A DNA stretch of 19,313 nucleotides from CAZGMC01 sp964526565 (GTDB taxonomy: Bacteria; Pseudomonadota; Alphaproteobacteria; DSM-16000; Inquilinaceae). Within the stretch, counting starts at the first letter, position 1. Every line of letters begins with the position of its first letter. Shown here one piece after another: positions 1 to 7,261 of the stretch. The stretch spans positions 1 to 19,313 of the forward strand of contig CAZGMC010000080.1 in the NCBI GenBank assembly GCA_964526565.1, written 5' to 3'. The notes below the pieces were generated by a model. It was not told the DNA's origin, did not search any database, and worked only from the letters and a program-made list of their open reading frames with translations. A program made the position numbers and the translations under genes.

Positions 1-534
1 GACGATGTTGTGGTTCGTGTAGATGCAGATCTCGGCGGCGATGTCCAGCGCGCGGCGGGCCACGTCCTCCGCACTCAGCGTCTCGTGGTCCATCAGCGCC
101 CGCGCCGCGGCCAGCGCCATCGGCCCGCCCGAGCCGATGGCGATCAGCCCGTCGTCAGGTTCCAGCACGTCGCCGGTGCCGGTGATCAGCAGCGAGACGC
201 TGCTGTCGCACACCGCCATCATCGCCTCCAGCCGGCGCAGATAGCGGTCGGTGCGCCAGTCCTTGGCCAACTCGACGCAGGCCCGGGTCAGCTGCTTGGG
301 GTACGTCTCCAGCTTGGCCTCAAGCCGCTCGAACAGGGTGAAGGCGTCGGCGGTGGCGCCGGCGAACCCGGCCAGCACGTTGCCGCCCGCCAGGCGCCGC
401 ACCTTGCGCGCCGTGCGCTTCATGATGGTGTTGCCGGCGGTGACCTGGCCGTCGCCGCCGACGACCACGCGGTTGTTCTTGCGCACCGCCAGGACGGTGG
501 TGCCGTGCCACTGGCTGGGGTCGGCGTGGAGCAT
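1..534 (-). CDS. hslV: ATP-dependent protease proteolytic subunit HslV (ClpQ), 3' end cut by window edge
   Basis: HslV is the threonine peptidase that forms a double hexameric ring and, with the HslU ATPase, degrades misfolded and regulatory proteins in the cytoplasm. The frame is open from the ATG at 534 to base 1, giving 178 residues; the family is about 175-185 long, so only a few C-terminal residues are missing. Near the N terminus is W-HGTT; the first Thr of this motif (residue 12) is the expected mature N-terminal nucleophile after removal of the short propeptide. GDGQVT, GFAGATADAFTLFERLE, ACVELAKDWRTDRYLRR, the LEAMM segment, GTGDVLEP and IGSGG are typical alphaproteobacterial HslV sequence. 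An hslU partner would be expected just left of the window; this cannot be seen. A heat-shock promoter would be expected in 535-645, but only a weak TTGATA element (617-622, minus strand) without a convincing -10 is visible there. Confidence 0.96.
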   Translation of the reverse strand, partial: MLHADPSQWHGTTVLAVRKNNRVVVGGDGQVTAGNTIMKRTARKVRRLAGGNVLAGFAGATADAFTLFERLEAKLETYPKQLTRACVELAKDWRTDRYLRRLEAMMAVCDSSVSLLITGTGDVLEPDDGLIAIGSGGPMALAAARALMDHETLSAEDVARRALDIAAEICIYTNHNIV

Positions 535-645
535 AGGGAATCCCAAACATGCAGAAGCGGGCGCGCCGGCCGGGGGCGGACGCGAACACCGGTCATGTTG
601 GATGGAAAATCGGGTGTATCAACCCCATTGGCCGTTCGCCGCGCC

Positions 646-2103
646 TCAGCCGTCGGCGCCGGCCCGCCGCAGGCCCAGCCGGTCCAGCGTTTCGAATATC
701 GGGATGAAGAAGTTCAGGCCGACGGACAGGCCATCCGGCGACGCTGCGACGCCCGACACGGTGATGCCGACGACATTGCCAGCAGCATCGACCAGAGGGC
801 CGCCACTGTTGCCGCCCTGGACGGTGACGTCCGCCTGGATGTAAGCCTGCCCGTCCCCCTCGTCGCGGCGCAGGGCACTGACCACGCCGCGGGTCAGGGT
901 GCCGGCCAGGTCGCGCCGCAGCGGCGCGCCGATGGCGTGGACGGTCCCGCCCACGGCCACGGGCGCGGTGCGGATCGGCAGCGCCGGGTACCCGCCACCG
1001 GGGATGCGGACCAGCGCCACGTCGCGCCGGCGCTGGCGGCGCAGCACGTCGCCGACCCGGACCCGACCGTCGTGCAGCGTGACGCGGACCTGCTCCGCCT
1101 CGGCGACGACGTGGGCGTTGGTCAGGATGTATCCGTCGGGGCTGACCAGAAAGCCGGAGCCGTGCCCGAAACCGGTATCAATCAGCACGACTGCGGCCCG
1201 CACCGTCTCGGCATGGCCGGCCAGGGTGCCGCGGAAGGGTGGCAGCGCCGGCAGGGTGATGGTCGCGGCGGCGGTAATGGCGGTGGCGGGCGGCGCCGTA
1301 CTGTTCGGCGCCGTGCTGCCTGGCGCCGTACTGCCTGGCGCCGTACTGCCCGGCGCCGTGCTGCCCGGCGCGGAGCTGCCCGGCGCGGAGCTCGCGAACA
1401 GGCGGGCGGGGGCGCCGGCATCCAGCAGCAGGGTGCGCAGGCCCTGGTCGCCGGCCAGGTTGGTGACGGCGGCGGCGAAGGCCTCGTGCAGCAGCAATGC
1501 GCCGCCATGCAGCGACGGCTCGCCGCGGCGGGCGTAGCCGCGCGTCGTCGTGCGGTGGACGACGCGGCGCTCCAGCACCGAGAACACCTCCCAGTGGGCG
1601 GTCAGCGACATCTCGCCGGAGTCGCCCTGCGGGATGCCGAAGATGGGCGATTCCGACTCGCACAGCTCGACGGCGAAGTCGGTCAGCCGGGCGCCGATCA
1701 GGTAGCGGGCGCGGGTGGCGCCCTGCTCCTCGAACAGGGTGCTGACGGCGCCGGCCACGTCGAAGCCGGCGGCGGCCATGCGCTCCTCGAAGATGGCCGC
1801 CAGTTCCGGGTCGTCGACGGTGCGGCGGGCGCGGTCGATGGCCACGGGCGCGACCGGGATCATGCACGTCCAGCCGGCATAGGCATGGCCGATCGGGGCG
1901 AAGCGCGGGGTGTCATAGATGGCGCGGGCCCAGGCGATCGGTGCGACCGTCTCGGCCGCCGCGAGCGGCTGCGGGTCCCAGGCGGGCACCCTGGCGATGT
2001 CGATGCTCGGCCCGCAGCCGGGCAGCAGGACGAGGGCAAGGACGAGAGCGGCCTGCGCCAAATCCGGTCGAAGTCGGACCCCTTTGCCGCAACTGATGCA
2101 CAT
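646..2103 (-). CDS. Lipoprotein trypsin-like (HtrA-type) serine protease with STAPG-repeat linker
   Basis: This is a predicted envelope serine endopeptidase of the trypsin/HtrA fold, 485 residues. The ATG at 2103 is preferred over upstream starts because AGGGGGCGG precedes it and a lipoprotein signal follows: a hydrophobic stretch at residues 15-28 and L-P-G-C with Cys30 as lipidation site (Pro at -2 is slightly unusual). Residues of about 30-235 form a region I do not recognise. Residues 238-272 are a low-complexity Ser/Thr-Ala-Pro-Gly repeat. The C-terminal 180 residues are the protease: GSGFLVSPDGYILTNAHVV holds His331, RRDVALVRI holds Asp361 and QGGNSGGPLVD holds Ser433. No PDZ domain follows, unlike DegP/DegS, so regulation probably differs. 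It stands alone downstream of a 423-base gap. The protease fold is certain; the substrate is unknown. Confidence 0.88.
   Translation of the reverse strand: MCISCGKGVRLRPDLAQAALVLALVLLPGCGPSIDIARVPAWDPQPLAAAETVAPIAWARAIYDTPRFAPIGHAYAGWTCMIPVAPVAIDRARRTVDDPELAAIFEERMAAAGFDVAGAVSTLFEEQGATRARYLIGARLTDFAVELCESESPIFGIPQGDSGEMSLTAHWEVFSVLERRVVHRTTTRGYARRGEPSLHGGALLLHEAFAAAVTNLAGDQGLRTLLLDAGAPARLFASSAPGSSAPGSTAPGSTAPGSTAPGSTAPNSTAPPATAITAAATITLPALPPFRGTLAGHAETVRAAVVLIDTGFGHGSGFLVSPDGYILTNAHVVAEAEQVRVTLHDGRVRVGDVLRRQRRRDVALVRIPGGGYPALPIRTAPVAVGGTVHAIGAPLRRDLAGTLTRGVVSALRRDEGDGQAYIQADVTVQGGNSGGPLVDAAGNVVGITVSGVAASPDGLSVGLNFFIPIFETLDRLGLRRAGADG
1291..1395. repeat. 15-bp tandem repeat, seven units, coding for the protease linker
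   Basis: Seven 15-bp units related to cggcgccgtactgcc lie head to tail. They are in phase with the minus-strand protease gene and encode Ser/Thr-Ala-Pro-Gly pentads. The two units nearest the start-codon side have drifted (cggcgcggagctgcc). Because the unit is a multiple of three, copy number can change without breaking the frame, so the linker length may vary between strains. Confidence 0.95.
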
Positions 2104-2526
2104 GCGACCGCCCCCTTGAGTTGCGGGAAGCATGCATGGGCGTGCGCCGGTTGGCAAGCTCCGGTTGCAGCGGTGGCAGCGGCCTTCTGGGCAGTCTCGC
2201 GGCAACAGGGCTGGTCTCGACCTGTACCCAGGGGCGCGCCGACCGCAATCCGTAACGGCTCATCCTGGGTTCCAGAGTGTTGGGGATCAGGCAAAGGGCA
2301 TGCGGCAGTCTGACTCACTTTCGGTGGCGGACTGCCCTAGCGTCGGTGGAATTTTATTGATTCGATGGCGAGGGACCCGCAGTCGGAGGGCGCGTTTCAT
2401 GGCTTCGCTCCACCCGCTGCGCGTTGGTCAGGAGACTGGATCCGCACCGGGGCAACAAGGGCGAACCGGCCGCTCCCGTGAAAGGTCATAGATGCCACCG
2501 TTTGACCGCACATCCGACACGCGCGA
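2104..2526. other. Intergenic region between antiporter 3' end and protease start, no gene seen
   Basis: These 423 bases separate two minus-strand genes and should hold the protease promoter and the antiporter terminator. Open frames here are short, lack ribosome binding sites and give Arg/Gly-rich products. I see no RNA gene, hairpin with a T-run or clear promoter pair. Confidence 0.6.
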
Positions 2527-4293
2527 TCACTCGCCGGCCGCGGCTTCGGTCCCGGCCCTGGCCCTGCCCCGGCGGCGGCGGCCCGGCGCCTTGGTGGGAG
2601 CCGGCACGCGCAGGCGGATCAGGTGATAGCCGTCGCGGCGCAGCTCGTGGAGCAGCGTCTCGACGTCGTCGGCGGTCTGTCCCAAAGCGTCCAGCACCGA
2701 CTGGCCCAGGTGCAGCGAGGCCTCCGCCGTGTCGGGCACGGCATAGGAGACGCCGTGGGCGAGCAACTCGTCGCGGTTGGTCAGGTTGTGGGCACGGGCG
2801 TGGATCTGGACGTACGGATAGAAGTTGCGGATCGTCGTCACCAGCCGCTCGGCCGCCTTGACGTCGTTGAGGGTGACCACCACCGCCGCCGCCCGTCCCA
2901 CCCCGGCGGCGTCCAGCACGTGCGGATCGGCAATGTCGCCGAAATGGACGTGCCGGCCCTCGGCCAGACCCAGGGCGACGCGGTCGGGGTCCTGGTCAAA
3001 GGCCAGGTACGGCACGCCCGACTTCTCCAGCATCAGGCAGACGACGCGGCCGACCCGGCCATAACCGGCGACGATGACGTGGCGGTCCATGGTCCGGCCG
3101 GCGTCGGCACTGGGCTCGCCGGCCGGCGGGGCCAGTCGCCGCGCCGCCCAGGCGCCGAGCCTGGCCAGCGGCGGCGTCGCCACCATGGTGATCGAGATGA
3201 CCAGGATCAGGTAGTTGAACGTCGCCTCGGTGAACAGCCCGCTGGCCACCGCCGCGCCGAACAGGACGAAGCCGAACTCGCCACACTGCGGCAGCAGCAG
3301 CGCCACCTGCACCGCCACGGACCGGCCGAGGCCGAACGCCAGGCACAGGCCGAACAGCACCGCTGCCTTCAGCGCGATCACGACCACCACGTGCTGCAGC
3401 GCCGTCAGCGCGTCGTTGACGATCAGGCCGACTTCGATCGACATGCCGACCGAGAGGAAGAACAGGCCGATCAGGAAACCCTTGGCCGGCTCGACCACGG
3501 CCTCGATCTGGTGCCGGTATTCCGAGTGCGACAGCAGCATGCCGACCAGGAACGCGCCCAGGGCCTGGGACAGCCCGGCCAGGTCCATCATCCAGGCGGC
3601 GCCGAGCACGGCCAGCAGGACCAGCACGGAGAACGCCTCGCGGTTGCGCTGCACCGCCAAGTGCCGCAGCAGCACCGGCAGCAGGTAGCGCCCGACCAGG
3701 ACGACCGCGGCCAGCACGGCGGCCACCTCGACGATCTGGTACCATAGCGGATCGCCGGTCTCGGCTGCCGCGGCGACGCCGGCCAGCACCGGTACCAGCG
3801 CCAGCAGCGGCACGATGGCGATGTCCTGCAGCAGCAGCACGGCGAACGAGGCACGGCCATAATCGGTGCCGATGTCGCCGCGCTCGCTCAGCATCTGCAT
3901 GACGAAGGCGGTCGACGACAGCGCCAGGCCCAGGCCGATCAGCAGGGCGACCTTGAGTGGCGCCGCGAACAGCAGTGCATACGCGCCGATCACCAGGCCG
4001 GTGAAGACCACCTGCAGCGTGCCCAGGCCGAACACCAGGCGGCGCATCGACCACAGCCGCTGCGGCTGCATCTCCAGGCCGATGACGAACAGCAGGAAGA
4101 CCACGCCAATCTCGGCGATGTGGCGCAGTTCCTCGGCATCGGTGGTGACCGCCAAACCCCACGGCCCGACGACGACGCCCGCCGCCAGCAGCCCCAGCAC
4201 CGAGCCCAGGCCGATGCGCTTGAACAGTGCCGTGGCCACCGCGGTCGCCGCCAGCAGCACGACGGCGGCCGAGAGCAGGTGGTGGATGTCCAT
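2527..4293 (-). CDS. KefB/KefC-type monovalent cation:proton antiporter with TrkA-N domain
   Basis: This is a CPA2-family membrane antiporter, 588 residues, predicted to exchange K+ (or Na+) for H+ across the inner membrane. The start is the ATG at 4293, where GGAGGG lies 10 bases upstream and MDIHHLLSAAVVLLAA begins the first membrane helix; a longer frame to 4719 is only read-through into repeats. Residues 1-390 contain roughly a dozen hydrophobic segments with family motifs GLALSSTAFVMQ (about 121-133), LLLQDIAIVP (153-162) and LPQCGEFGFVLF (334-345). Residues 404-520 are a RCK_N/TrkA-N nucleotide-binding domain with GYGRVG at 410-415 and acidic D433-Q-D435. The C-terminal tail is Arg/Ala-rich. 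It resembles KefB/KefC of Escherichia coli (about 600 residues), but glutathione gating is not shown by the sequence, and no KefF/KefG partner is next to it. Confidence 0.93.
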   Translation of the reverse strand: MDIHHLLSAAVVLLAATAVATALFKRIGLGSVLGLLAAGVVVGPWGLAVTTDAEELRHIAEIGVVFLLFVIGLEMQPQRLWSMRRLVFGLGTLQVVFTGLVIGAYALLFAAPLKVALLIGLGLALSSTAFVMQMLSERGDIGTDYGRASFAVLLLQDIAIVPLLALVPVLAGVAAAAETGDPLWYQIVEVAAVLAAVVLVGRYLLPVLLRHLAVQRNREAFSVLVLLAVLGAAWMMDLAGLSQALGAFLVGMLLSHSEYRHQIEAVVEPAKGFLIGLFFLSVGMSIEVGLIVNDALTALQHVVVVIALKAAVLFGLCLAFGLGRSVAVQVALLLPQCGEFGFVLFGAAVASGLFTEATFNYLILVISITMVATPPLARLGAWAARRLAPPAGEPSADAGRTMDRHVIVAGYGRVGRVVCLMLEKSGVPYLAFDQDPDRVALGLAEGRHVHFGDIADPHVLDAAGVGRAAAVVVTLNDVKAAERLVTTIRNFYPYVQIHARAHNLTNRDELLAHGVSYAVPDTAEASLHLGQSVLDALGQTADDVETLLHELRRDGYHLIRLRVPAPTKAPGRRRRGRARAGTEAAAGE

Positions 4294-4610
4294 GGGGCAG
4301 CGACCCTCCGCTGGGAAACGCTTCGCCCGCTGCGCGTGCGGCGGCGGCGCATGCCGGGCGGGCGGGACGCACCGGGCGCACCGGGCGCACCGGGCGCACC
4401 GGGCGCAACGGGCGCAACGGGCGCACCGGCACGGTGGCGGTGGCACGCCGGACGCCCAGGCCCGGACGCCTAGGCGTTGTCTTGCCCCGGCCGCCCTCTT
4501 CGCGACAAGGGTTTTCACCATTGGTGGAAGCCAAGGGACGGATGCATGCGCCCGTTCGGGCTGTTGATGGCATGGCAGCCACGCTGGGGCCGTGTGCCGG
4601 CGATGCCGCG
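4294..4610. other. Antiporter upstream region with repeat, no gene seen
   Basis: This gap of 317 bases lies between the vapC stop and the antiporter start. It should contain the antiporter promoter. It is dominated by the 9-bp repeat array described separately. Frames through it give only repeat translations such as Gly-Ala-Pro triplets and are not credible genes. Confidence 0.6.
4369..4431. repeat. 9-bp tandem repeat, seven units, upstream of antiporter gene
   Basis: Units of gcaccgggc repeat four times exactly at 4369-4404, then twice as gcaacgggc, then once as gcaccggca. The array ends 76 bases upstream of the antiporter ATG on its template side, so it lies in the likely 5' untranslated or promoter region. 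No protein reading of it is supported. Confidence 0.95.
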
Positions 4611-5006
4611 TCAACGGGTCATCACAATCCCAACGCCCACCTTGCCCGCAATCGTCTGCCAGGTGCGCTCGGTCGTCAGGATCGGCAATCCAGTGGTCAG
4701 GGCAAGGGCGAGACAGCATCGGTCGCCGAAGGAGATGTTGTCGCGTCGGGTCAGTGGCCGCAGCATGGCAGAGGCGTTGGCCTGATCGCGGTCGAAGGCG
4801 ACCTCACCCAGTTCAAGAGGACCTGTGAAGCTCTTGGCAAGCTCGAGTCCGACTCCCCTATCGGAAAGCTTGGCGAAGACCTCAGCCAGATTGACGCACG
4901 AAACCAACAATCGGTTGGTCCGGGCAGCATCAATCACCATTCCCGATCCCGGCTCATCAAACACGAAGGCCAGAATGGACGAGGCGTCGATGACGAAGTC
5001 AGTCAT
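4611..5006 (-). CDS. vapC: VapC-type PIN-domain toxin ribonuclease
   Basis: This is a PIN-domain endoribonuclease of the VapC family, 131 residues, normal for the family. Members cleave tRNA or rRNA in the cytoplasm when free of antitoxin. The acidic metal-binding residues are Asp7 (FVIDASS), Glu42 (NLAEV) and Asp95 (SFGDRCCLALA); the fourth position, usually Asp in TxDxxW, is Glu113 in TTERTW. The start codon overlaps the end of the upstream antitoxin gene by 8 bases, the usual translationally coupled arrangement in which antitoxin is made first. All key residues are present, so the toxin looks intact. The RNA target cannot be told from the sequence. Confidence 0.95.
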   Translation of the reverse strand: MTDFVIDASSILAFVFDEPGSGMVIDAARTNRLLVSCVNLAEVFAKLSDRGVGLELAKSFTGPLELGEVAFDRDQANASAMLRPLTRRDNISFGDRCCLALALTTGLPILTTERTWQTIAGKVGVGIVMTR

Positions 5007-5250
5007 CGTTCTCAGCTTGCGCCTCGGCGCGGCGCTCGGCCAGGAACTCCTCGACCACGCTTTCTCCCGGCTTCTTGTAGGCCTTGGCCATCGCCTGGAC
5101 TCGACGCACCGCCACGTCGAACGGCTCCAGCAACAGGGTGCCGTCGCGCACGGAGGCGACGAGCTTGCCGCCTTTTGGCATCCCGATTTCCTGGCGCAGC
5201 TTGACCGGAACGACCAGCCTGCCGTTGTCGGCCATCACAATGTGCTCCAT
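4999..5250 (-). CDS. vapB: VapB/AbrB-type antitoxin
   Basis: This 83-residue protein has an N-terminal swapped-hairpin AbrB/MazE-type DNA-binding domain (MADNGRLVVPVKLRQEIGMPKGGKLVASVRDG split over residues 6-37) and a charged C-terminal arm (about 50-83) that would wrap the PIN toxin. It should neutralise VapC and repress its own operon as a complex. The ATG at 5250 has GGAG 8 bases upstream. It is the first gene of the pair and overlaps vapC by 8 bases. An inverted/direct TGGCAT motif set just upstream is a candidate operator. Confidence 0.94.
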   Translation of the reverse strand: MEHIVMADNGRLVVPVKLRQEIGMPKGGKLVASVRDGTLLLEPFDVAVRRVQAMAKAYKKPGESVVEEFLAERRAEAQAENDD

Positions 5251-5262
5251 CGTGACGCTCCA

Positions 5263-5306
5263 ATGCCATTCATGAAGTCAGTGGCATGCGCAATTGTTTA
5301 TGGCAT
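5263..5306. promoter_or_regulatory. Candidate VapBC operator: three TGGCAT motifs at 19-bp spacing
   Basis: An inverted atgcca at 5263-5268 is followed by tggcat at 5282-5287 and again at 5301-5306, each 19 bases apart. The set lies 13-56 bases upstream of the vapB start, where autoregulatory operators of type II toxin-antitoxin operons sit. Spacing and position are seen; binding is inferred. Confidence 0.4.
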
Positions 5307-5521
5307 GTTTCGAGCCAGAAGGCAATCACGCCGGCCGCCGGATCCACACGGCCGATGGCCGCTTTGGCGTGTGCCTGACGGCGCCAGCCCACGGCAAGTC
5401 GACGGATGCTCGGCAGCGGCGAGTTGCGCTGGGCCATGCCGCCAGGCGGCAATCCCGGGCAGCGGGGCGGGAACCGTCCGTGGTCCTGCGCGGTTCGCTT
5501 GTTGGCAACCGTGCCGGCGAC

Positions 5522-5529
5522 GAGGAGGA
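5522..5529 (+). promoter_or_regulatory. Strong ribosome binding site that selects a TTG start
   Basis: GAGGAGGA ends 8 bases before the TTG at 5538. No comparable Shine-Dalgarno precedes the in-frame ATG at 5562 or the far-upstream ATG at 5406, so this site decides the start of the exoD-like gene. Confidence 0.7.
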
Positions 5530-5537
5530 CCCCAACC

Positions 5538-6131
5538 TTGGCGGACGACGGCGCCAGGCCGATGCGCCTGTCGGAAATCCTGGAGCGCATGAGCCGGCAG
5601 GGCGGCGCGGAGCGGGTCTCCCTGGGCGACCTGCTCGGTGCGTTCGGCGGGCGGGCGTTCGGGCCACTGCTGCTGATCCCGGCGCTGATCGCGCTGGTGC
5701 CGCCGGTGGGGGCGATCCCGGGCATGTCGATCGCCACGAGCTCGATCATCGCGCTGGTGGCCGGGCAGATGCTGTTCAACCTCAGCCATCCTTGGCTGCC
5801 GGGCCGGCTGCTGCGCATCAGCTTCGACCGCGACCGGTTCGAGACGGCGCTGCGCTGGCTGTATCCGCGCGCCCGTCGGGTCGAGCGGTTCGTGCGGCCG
5901 CGCTGGACGGCCCTGCTGCAGCTGCCGTTCAGGCAGGCCGTGGCCGTGCTGTGCATCGTGCTGGCGGCGTCGATGTACCCGCTGGCCCTGGTACCGTTCG
6001 GGGTGTCCCTGCCGTCGCTGGCGCTGGTGTTCCTGGCCCTGGGCGTGACGGCCAAGGACGGGTTGGTGCTGGCGATCGGGCTGGCAATCGCCGCCGGGGC
6101 TGCCGGCGTCGCCTGCGTCATGCTGATCTGA
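5538..6131 (+). CDS. ExoD-like exopolysaccharide synthesis membrane protein
   Basis: This is an ExoD-family inner-membrane protein, 197 residues from the TTG at 5538, matching the usual family length of about 200. ExoD was named in rhizobia for its effect on exopolysaccharide production and alkaline tolerance; its biochemical role is not established. Family features visible are the N-terminal LSEILERM helix, GDLLGAFGGRAFGPLLLIPALIALVPPVGAIPG (split across about residues 28-60), a GQMLF/LPGRLL segment, and three hydrophobic stretches in the last 70 residues. It is divergent from vapBC and convergent with the small Pmp3-like gene. If the ATG at 5562 were used, the protein would be 189 residues. 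No polysaccharide genes lie nearby, so context does not add to its role. Confidence 0.85.
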   Translation: MADDGARPMRLSEILERMSRQGGAERVSLGDLLGAFGGRAFGPLLLIPALIALVPPVGAIPGMSIATSSIIALVAGQMLFNLSHPWLPGRLLRISFDRDRFETALRWLYPRARRVERFVRPRWTALLQLPFRQAVAVLCIVLAASMYPLALVPFGVSLPSLALVFLALGVTAKDGLVLAIGLAIAAGAAGVACVMLI

Positions 6132-6263
6132 CCGGCATGGTGCGCCATACCCGGTCCCGACCGGGACGCTGGCCACCGCGCTGCGAACCACGGGCCCGGC
6201 CCGGTCCGCGGCCGCCACGGCGAGCCCGGCCCCGTCGGGCGGCCGGGTCGGCACATCGCCGGT
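6132..6263. other. Convergent intergenic region
   Basis: This is a very GC-rich gap between the converging exoD-like and Pmp3-like genes. Several short self-complementary GC runs are present, but none has a T-run, so a specific terminator cannot be assigned. Confidence 0.4.
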
Positions 6264-6464
6264 CTAGCGCCGCGCGATGATCCAGATGGCGTGGACAATG
6301 CCGGGGATGTAGCCCAGGATCGTCAGCAGAATGTTGATCCAGAAGTGCTTGCCGATGCCGACTTCGAAGAACACACCAAGCGGCGGCAGGATGACGGCCA
6401 GGATGATCTTGACGATGTCGCCGGCCATGCTGTCGCGGCGGTGGGCAACGTTGCGTCCATCCAT
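6264..6464 (-). CDS. Pmp3/YqaE (UPF0057) small membrane proteolipid
   Basis: This 66-residue protein belongs to the Pmp3/YqaE family of very small, two-helix membrane proteins linked to membrane potential and salt or cold stress in fungi, plants and bacteria. The family core runs from residue 13: DIVKIILAVILPPLGVF, then VGIGKHFWINILLTILGYIPGIVHAIWII to near the end. Family members are about 52-60 residues. I chose the ATG at 6464 because AGGGAG lies 9 bases upstream; an internal ATG at 6428 (MAGD) would give a 54-residue protein closer to the family norm but has no visible ribosome binding site. It stands alone on its strand. Confidence 0.9.
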   Translation of the reverse strand: MDGRNVAHRRDSMAGDIVKIILAVILPPLGVFFEVGIGKHFWINILLTILGYIPGIVHAIWIIARR

Positions 6465-6539
6465 TCTCGGGTACTCCCTGTCTGCGACCGCGCGGGCGGC
6501 ACCCAGCCGCATCCCCGCGCCCTGCGCTGATCCGAGATC

Positions 6540-6764
6540 GTGAAACGCCGGGCGCCGGGCGGGGTTCCCCGTGGCCGCCGCGGCATGGCAGTGGCCCTGA
6601 TGCAGCGGGGCCGGCAGGCGGCCCGCGTGGCATATGCGCCGGTTCACGTGCTGATCGCGGCCGCGTCGACGCTGGTCCTGTCGTTCGTCAGCGTCGAGCA
6701 GGTCGATCAGGGCCTGTGGCGGTTCCTCTGGCTGCTGCTCGGGCTGACCGGGCACCGTTGCTGA
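6540..6764 (+). CDS. Possible small single-pass membrane protein, unknown function
   Basis: I do not recognise this 74-residue frame (GTG at 6540; an ATG at 6585 would give 59 residues). The C-terminal half contains VLIAAASTLVLSFVSVEQV and a second hydrophobic run, GLWRFLWLLLGL, and its codons show the strong G/C third-position bias of real genes here. The N-terminal part is Arg/Gly-rich and looks poor, and no good ribosome binding site precedes either start. It is divergent from the Pmp3-like gene and ends inside a 17-bp tandem repeat that contains the stop codon. It could be a genuine small gene with a wrong start, or chance. Confidence 0.33.
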   Translation: MKRRAPGGVPRGRRGMAVALMQRGRQAARVAYAPVHVLIAAASTLVLSFVSVEQVDQGLWRFLWLLLGLTGHRC

Positions 6765-6790
6765 CCGGGCACCGTTGCTGACCGGGCCTG
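6744..6790. repeat. 17-bp tandem repeat (about 2.7 units) spanning a stop codon
   Basis: Unit ctgaccgggcaccgttg occurs at 6744-6760 and 6761-6777, followed by a partial copy to 6790. The TGA that ends the small plus-strand frame (6762-6764) lies in the second copy. The array ends 13 bases before the hypA stop on the other strand. Confidence 0.85.
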
Positions 6791-6802
6791 CCCGTCACTG
6801 CG

Positions 6803-7144
6803 TCACTCCACGTCGAGCTCGGTCAGCCGCATTTCGTCGCCGCTCTGCACCTGCAGGCGGAAGCCGCCGCAGCGCGGGCAGCCGGCGGTACGGTCGGCCA
6901 GCGGCACCGTGACCTGGCAGTCCCAGCACCAGGCTGTGCCCGGCCGGACCTCGATCTCCAGTGCGGCGCCGTCGGCGACGGTTCCTTTCGTGACGACGGA
7001 AAAGCCGAAGTGCAGCGACTCGGGCTCGGCGCACGACAGCGCGCCCAGCGCCAGGCGCACCTTGCGCACGCGGGCAAAGCCGTCGCGCGCTGCATGCTCC
7101 TCGATGATGCGCAGGATGCTCTCGCACAGCGACAGTTCGTGCAT
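6803..7144 (-). CDS. hypA: Hydrogenase nickel-insertion chaperone HypA/HybF
   Basis: HypA (HybF in the hyb operon of E. coli) is a cytoplasmic nickel chaperone that delivers Ni2+ with HypB to the immature hydrogenase large subunit. The product is 113 residues, the family's usual size. It begins MHELSLCESI; His2 and Glu3 with the free N terminus form the nickel site. A zinc site is formed by Cys73, Cys76, Cys89 and Cys92 (WCWDC and GCPRC). It is the last gene of the hydrogenase operon, 117 bases after the endopeptidase gene, with AAGGA about 11 bases before its ATG. HypB and the other hyp genes are absent from the window, so they must be encoded elsewhere if the enzyme is matured. Confidence 0.96.
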   Translation of the reverse strand: MHELSLCESILRIIEEHAARDGFARVRKVRLALGALSCAEPESLHFGFSVVTKGTVADGAALEIEVRPGTAWCWDCQVTVPLADRTAGCPRCGGFRLQVQSGDEMRLTELDVE

Positions 7145-7176
7145 GGCCGGACGATTCCTTGCCGTCAGGACGGGGC

Positions 7177-7246
7177 CGTCGGGATGGGGCCGTCGGGATG
7201 GGGCCGTCGGGATGGGCCTGTCGCGATGGGCCCGTCGGGGCGGGCC
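7177..7246. repeat. 14-bp tandem repeat, five units, between hybD-like and hypA
   Basis: Five head-to-tail 14-bp units (cgtcgggatggggc and variants) fill most of the 117-base spacer between the endopeptidase and hypA genes. The first two are identical; the later ones diverge by one to three bases. Fourteen is not a multiple of three, consistent with a non-coding spacer. Confidence 0.95.
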
Positions 7247-7261
7247 GCGCGGCCGGCACCC

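Noticed and set aside
594..622. Heat-shock promoter for hslV
   Set aside because: A TTGATA element is present on the minus strand, but at 16-18 bases there is no convincing -10 or RpoH-type motif.
10..2313. Very long plus-strand frame (767 codons) across hslV and the protease
   Set aside because: It lies antisense to two well-supported genes, and its Gln/Arg/Gly/Val-rich product is what the complementary strand of high-GC coding DNA gives.
4227..5204. Collagen-like Gly-Ala-Pro or Gly-Arg-Thr repeat protein on the plus strand
   Set aside because: It is only the translation of the 9-bp repeat, runs antisense into vapC and vapB, and has no ribosome binding site.
7177..7246. CRISPR-like array
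   Set aside because: The units are directly adjacent with no spacers, and no cas genes occur; it is a simple tandem repeat.
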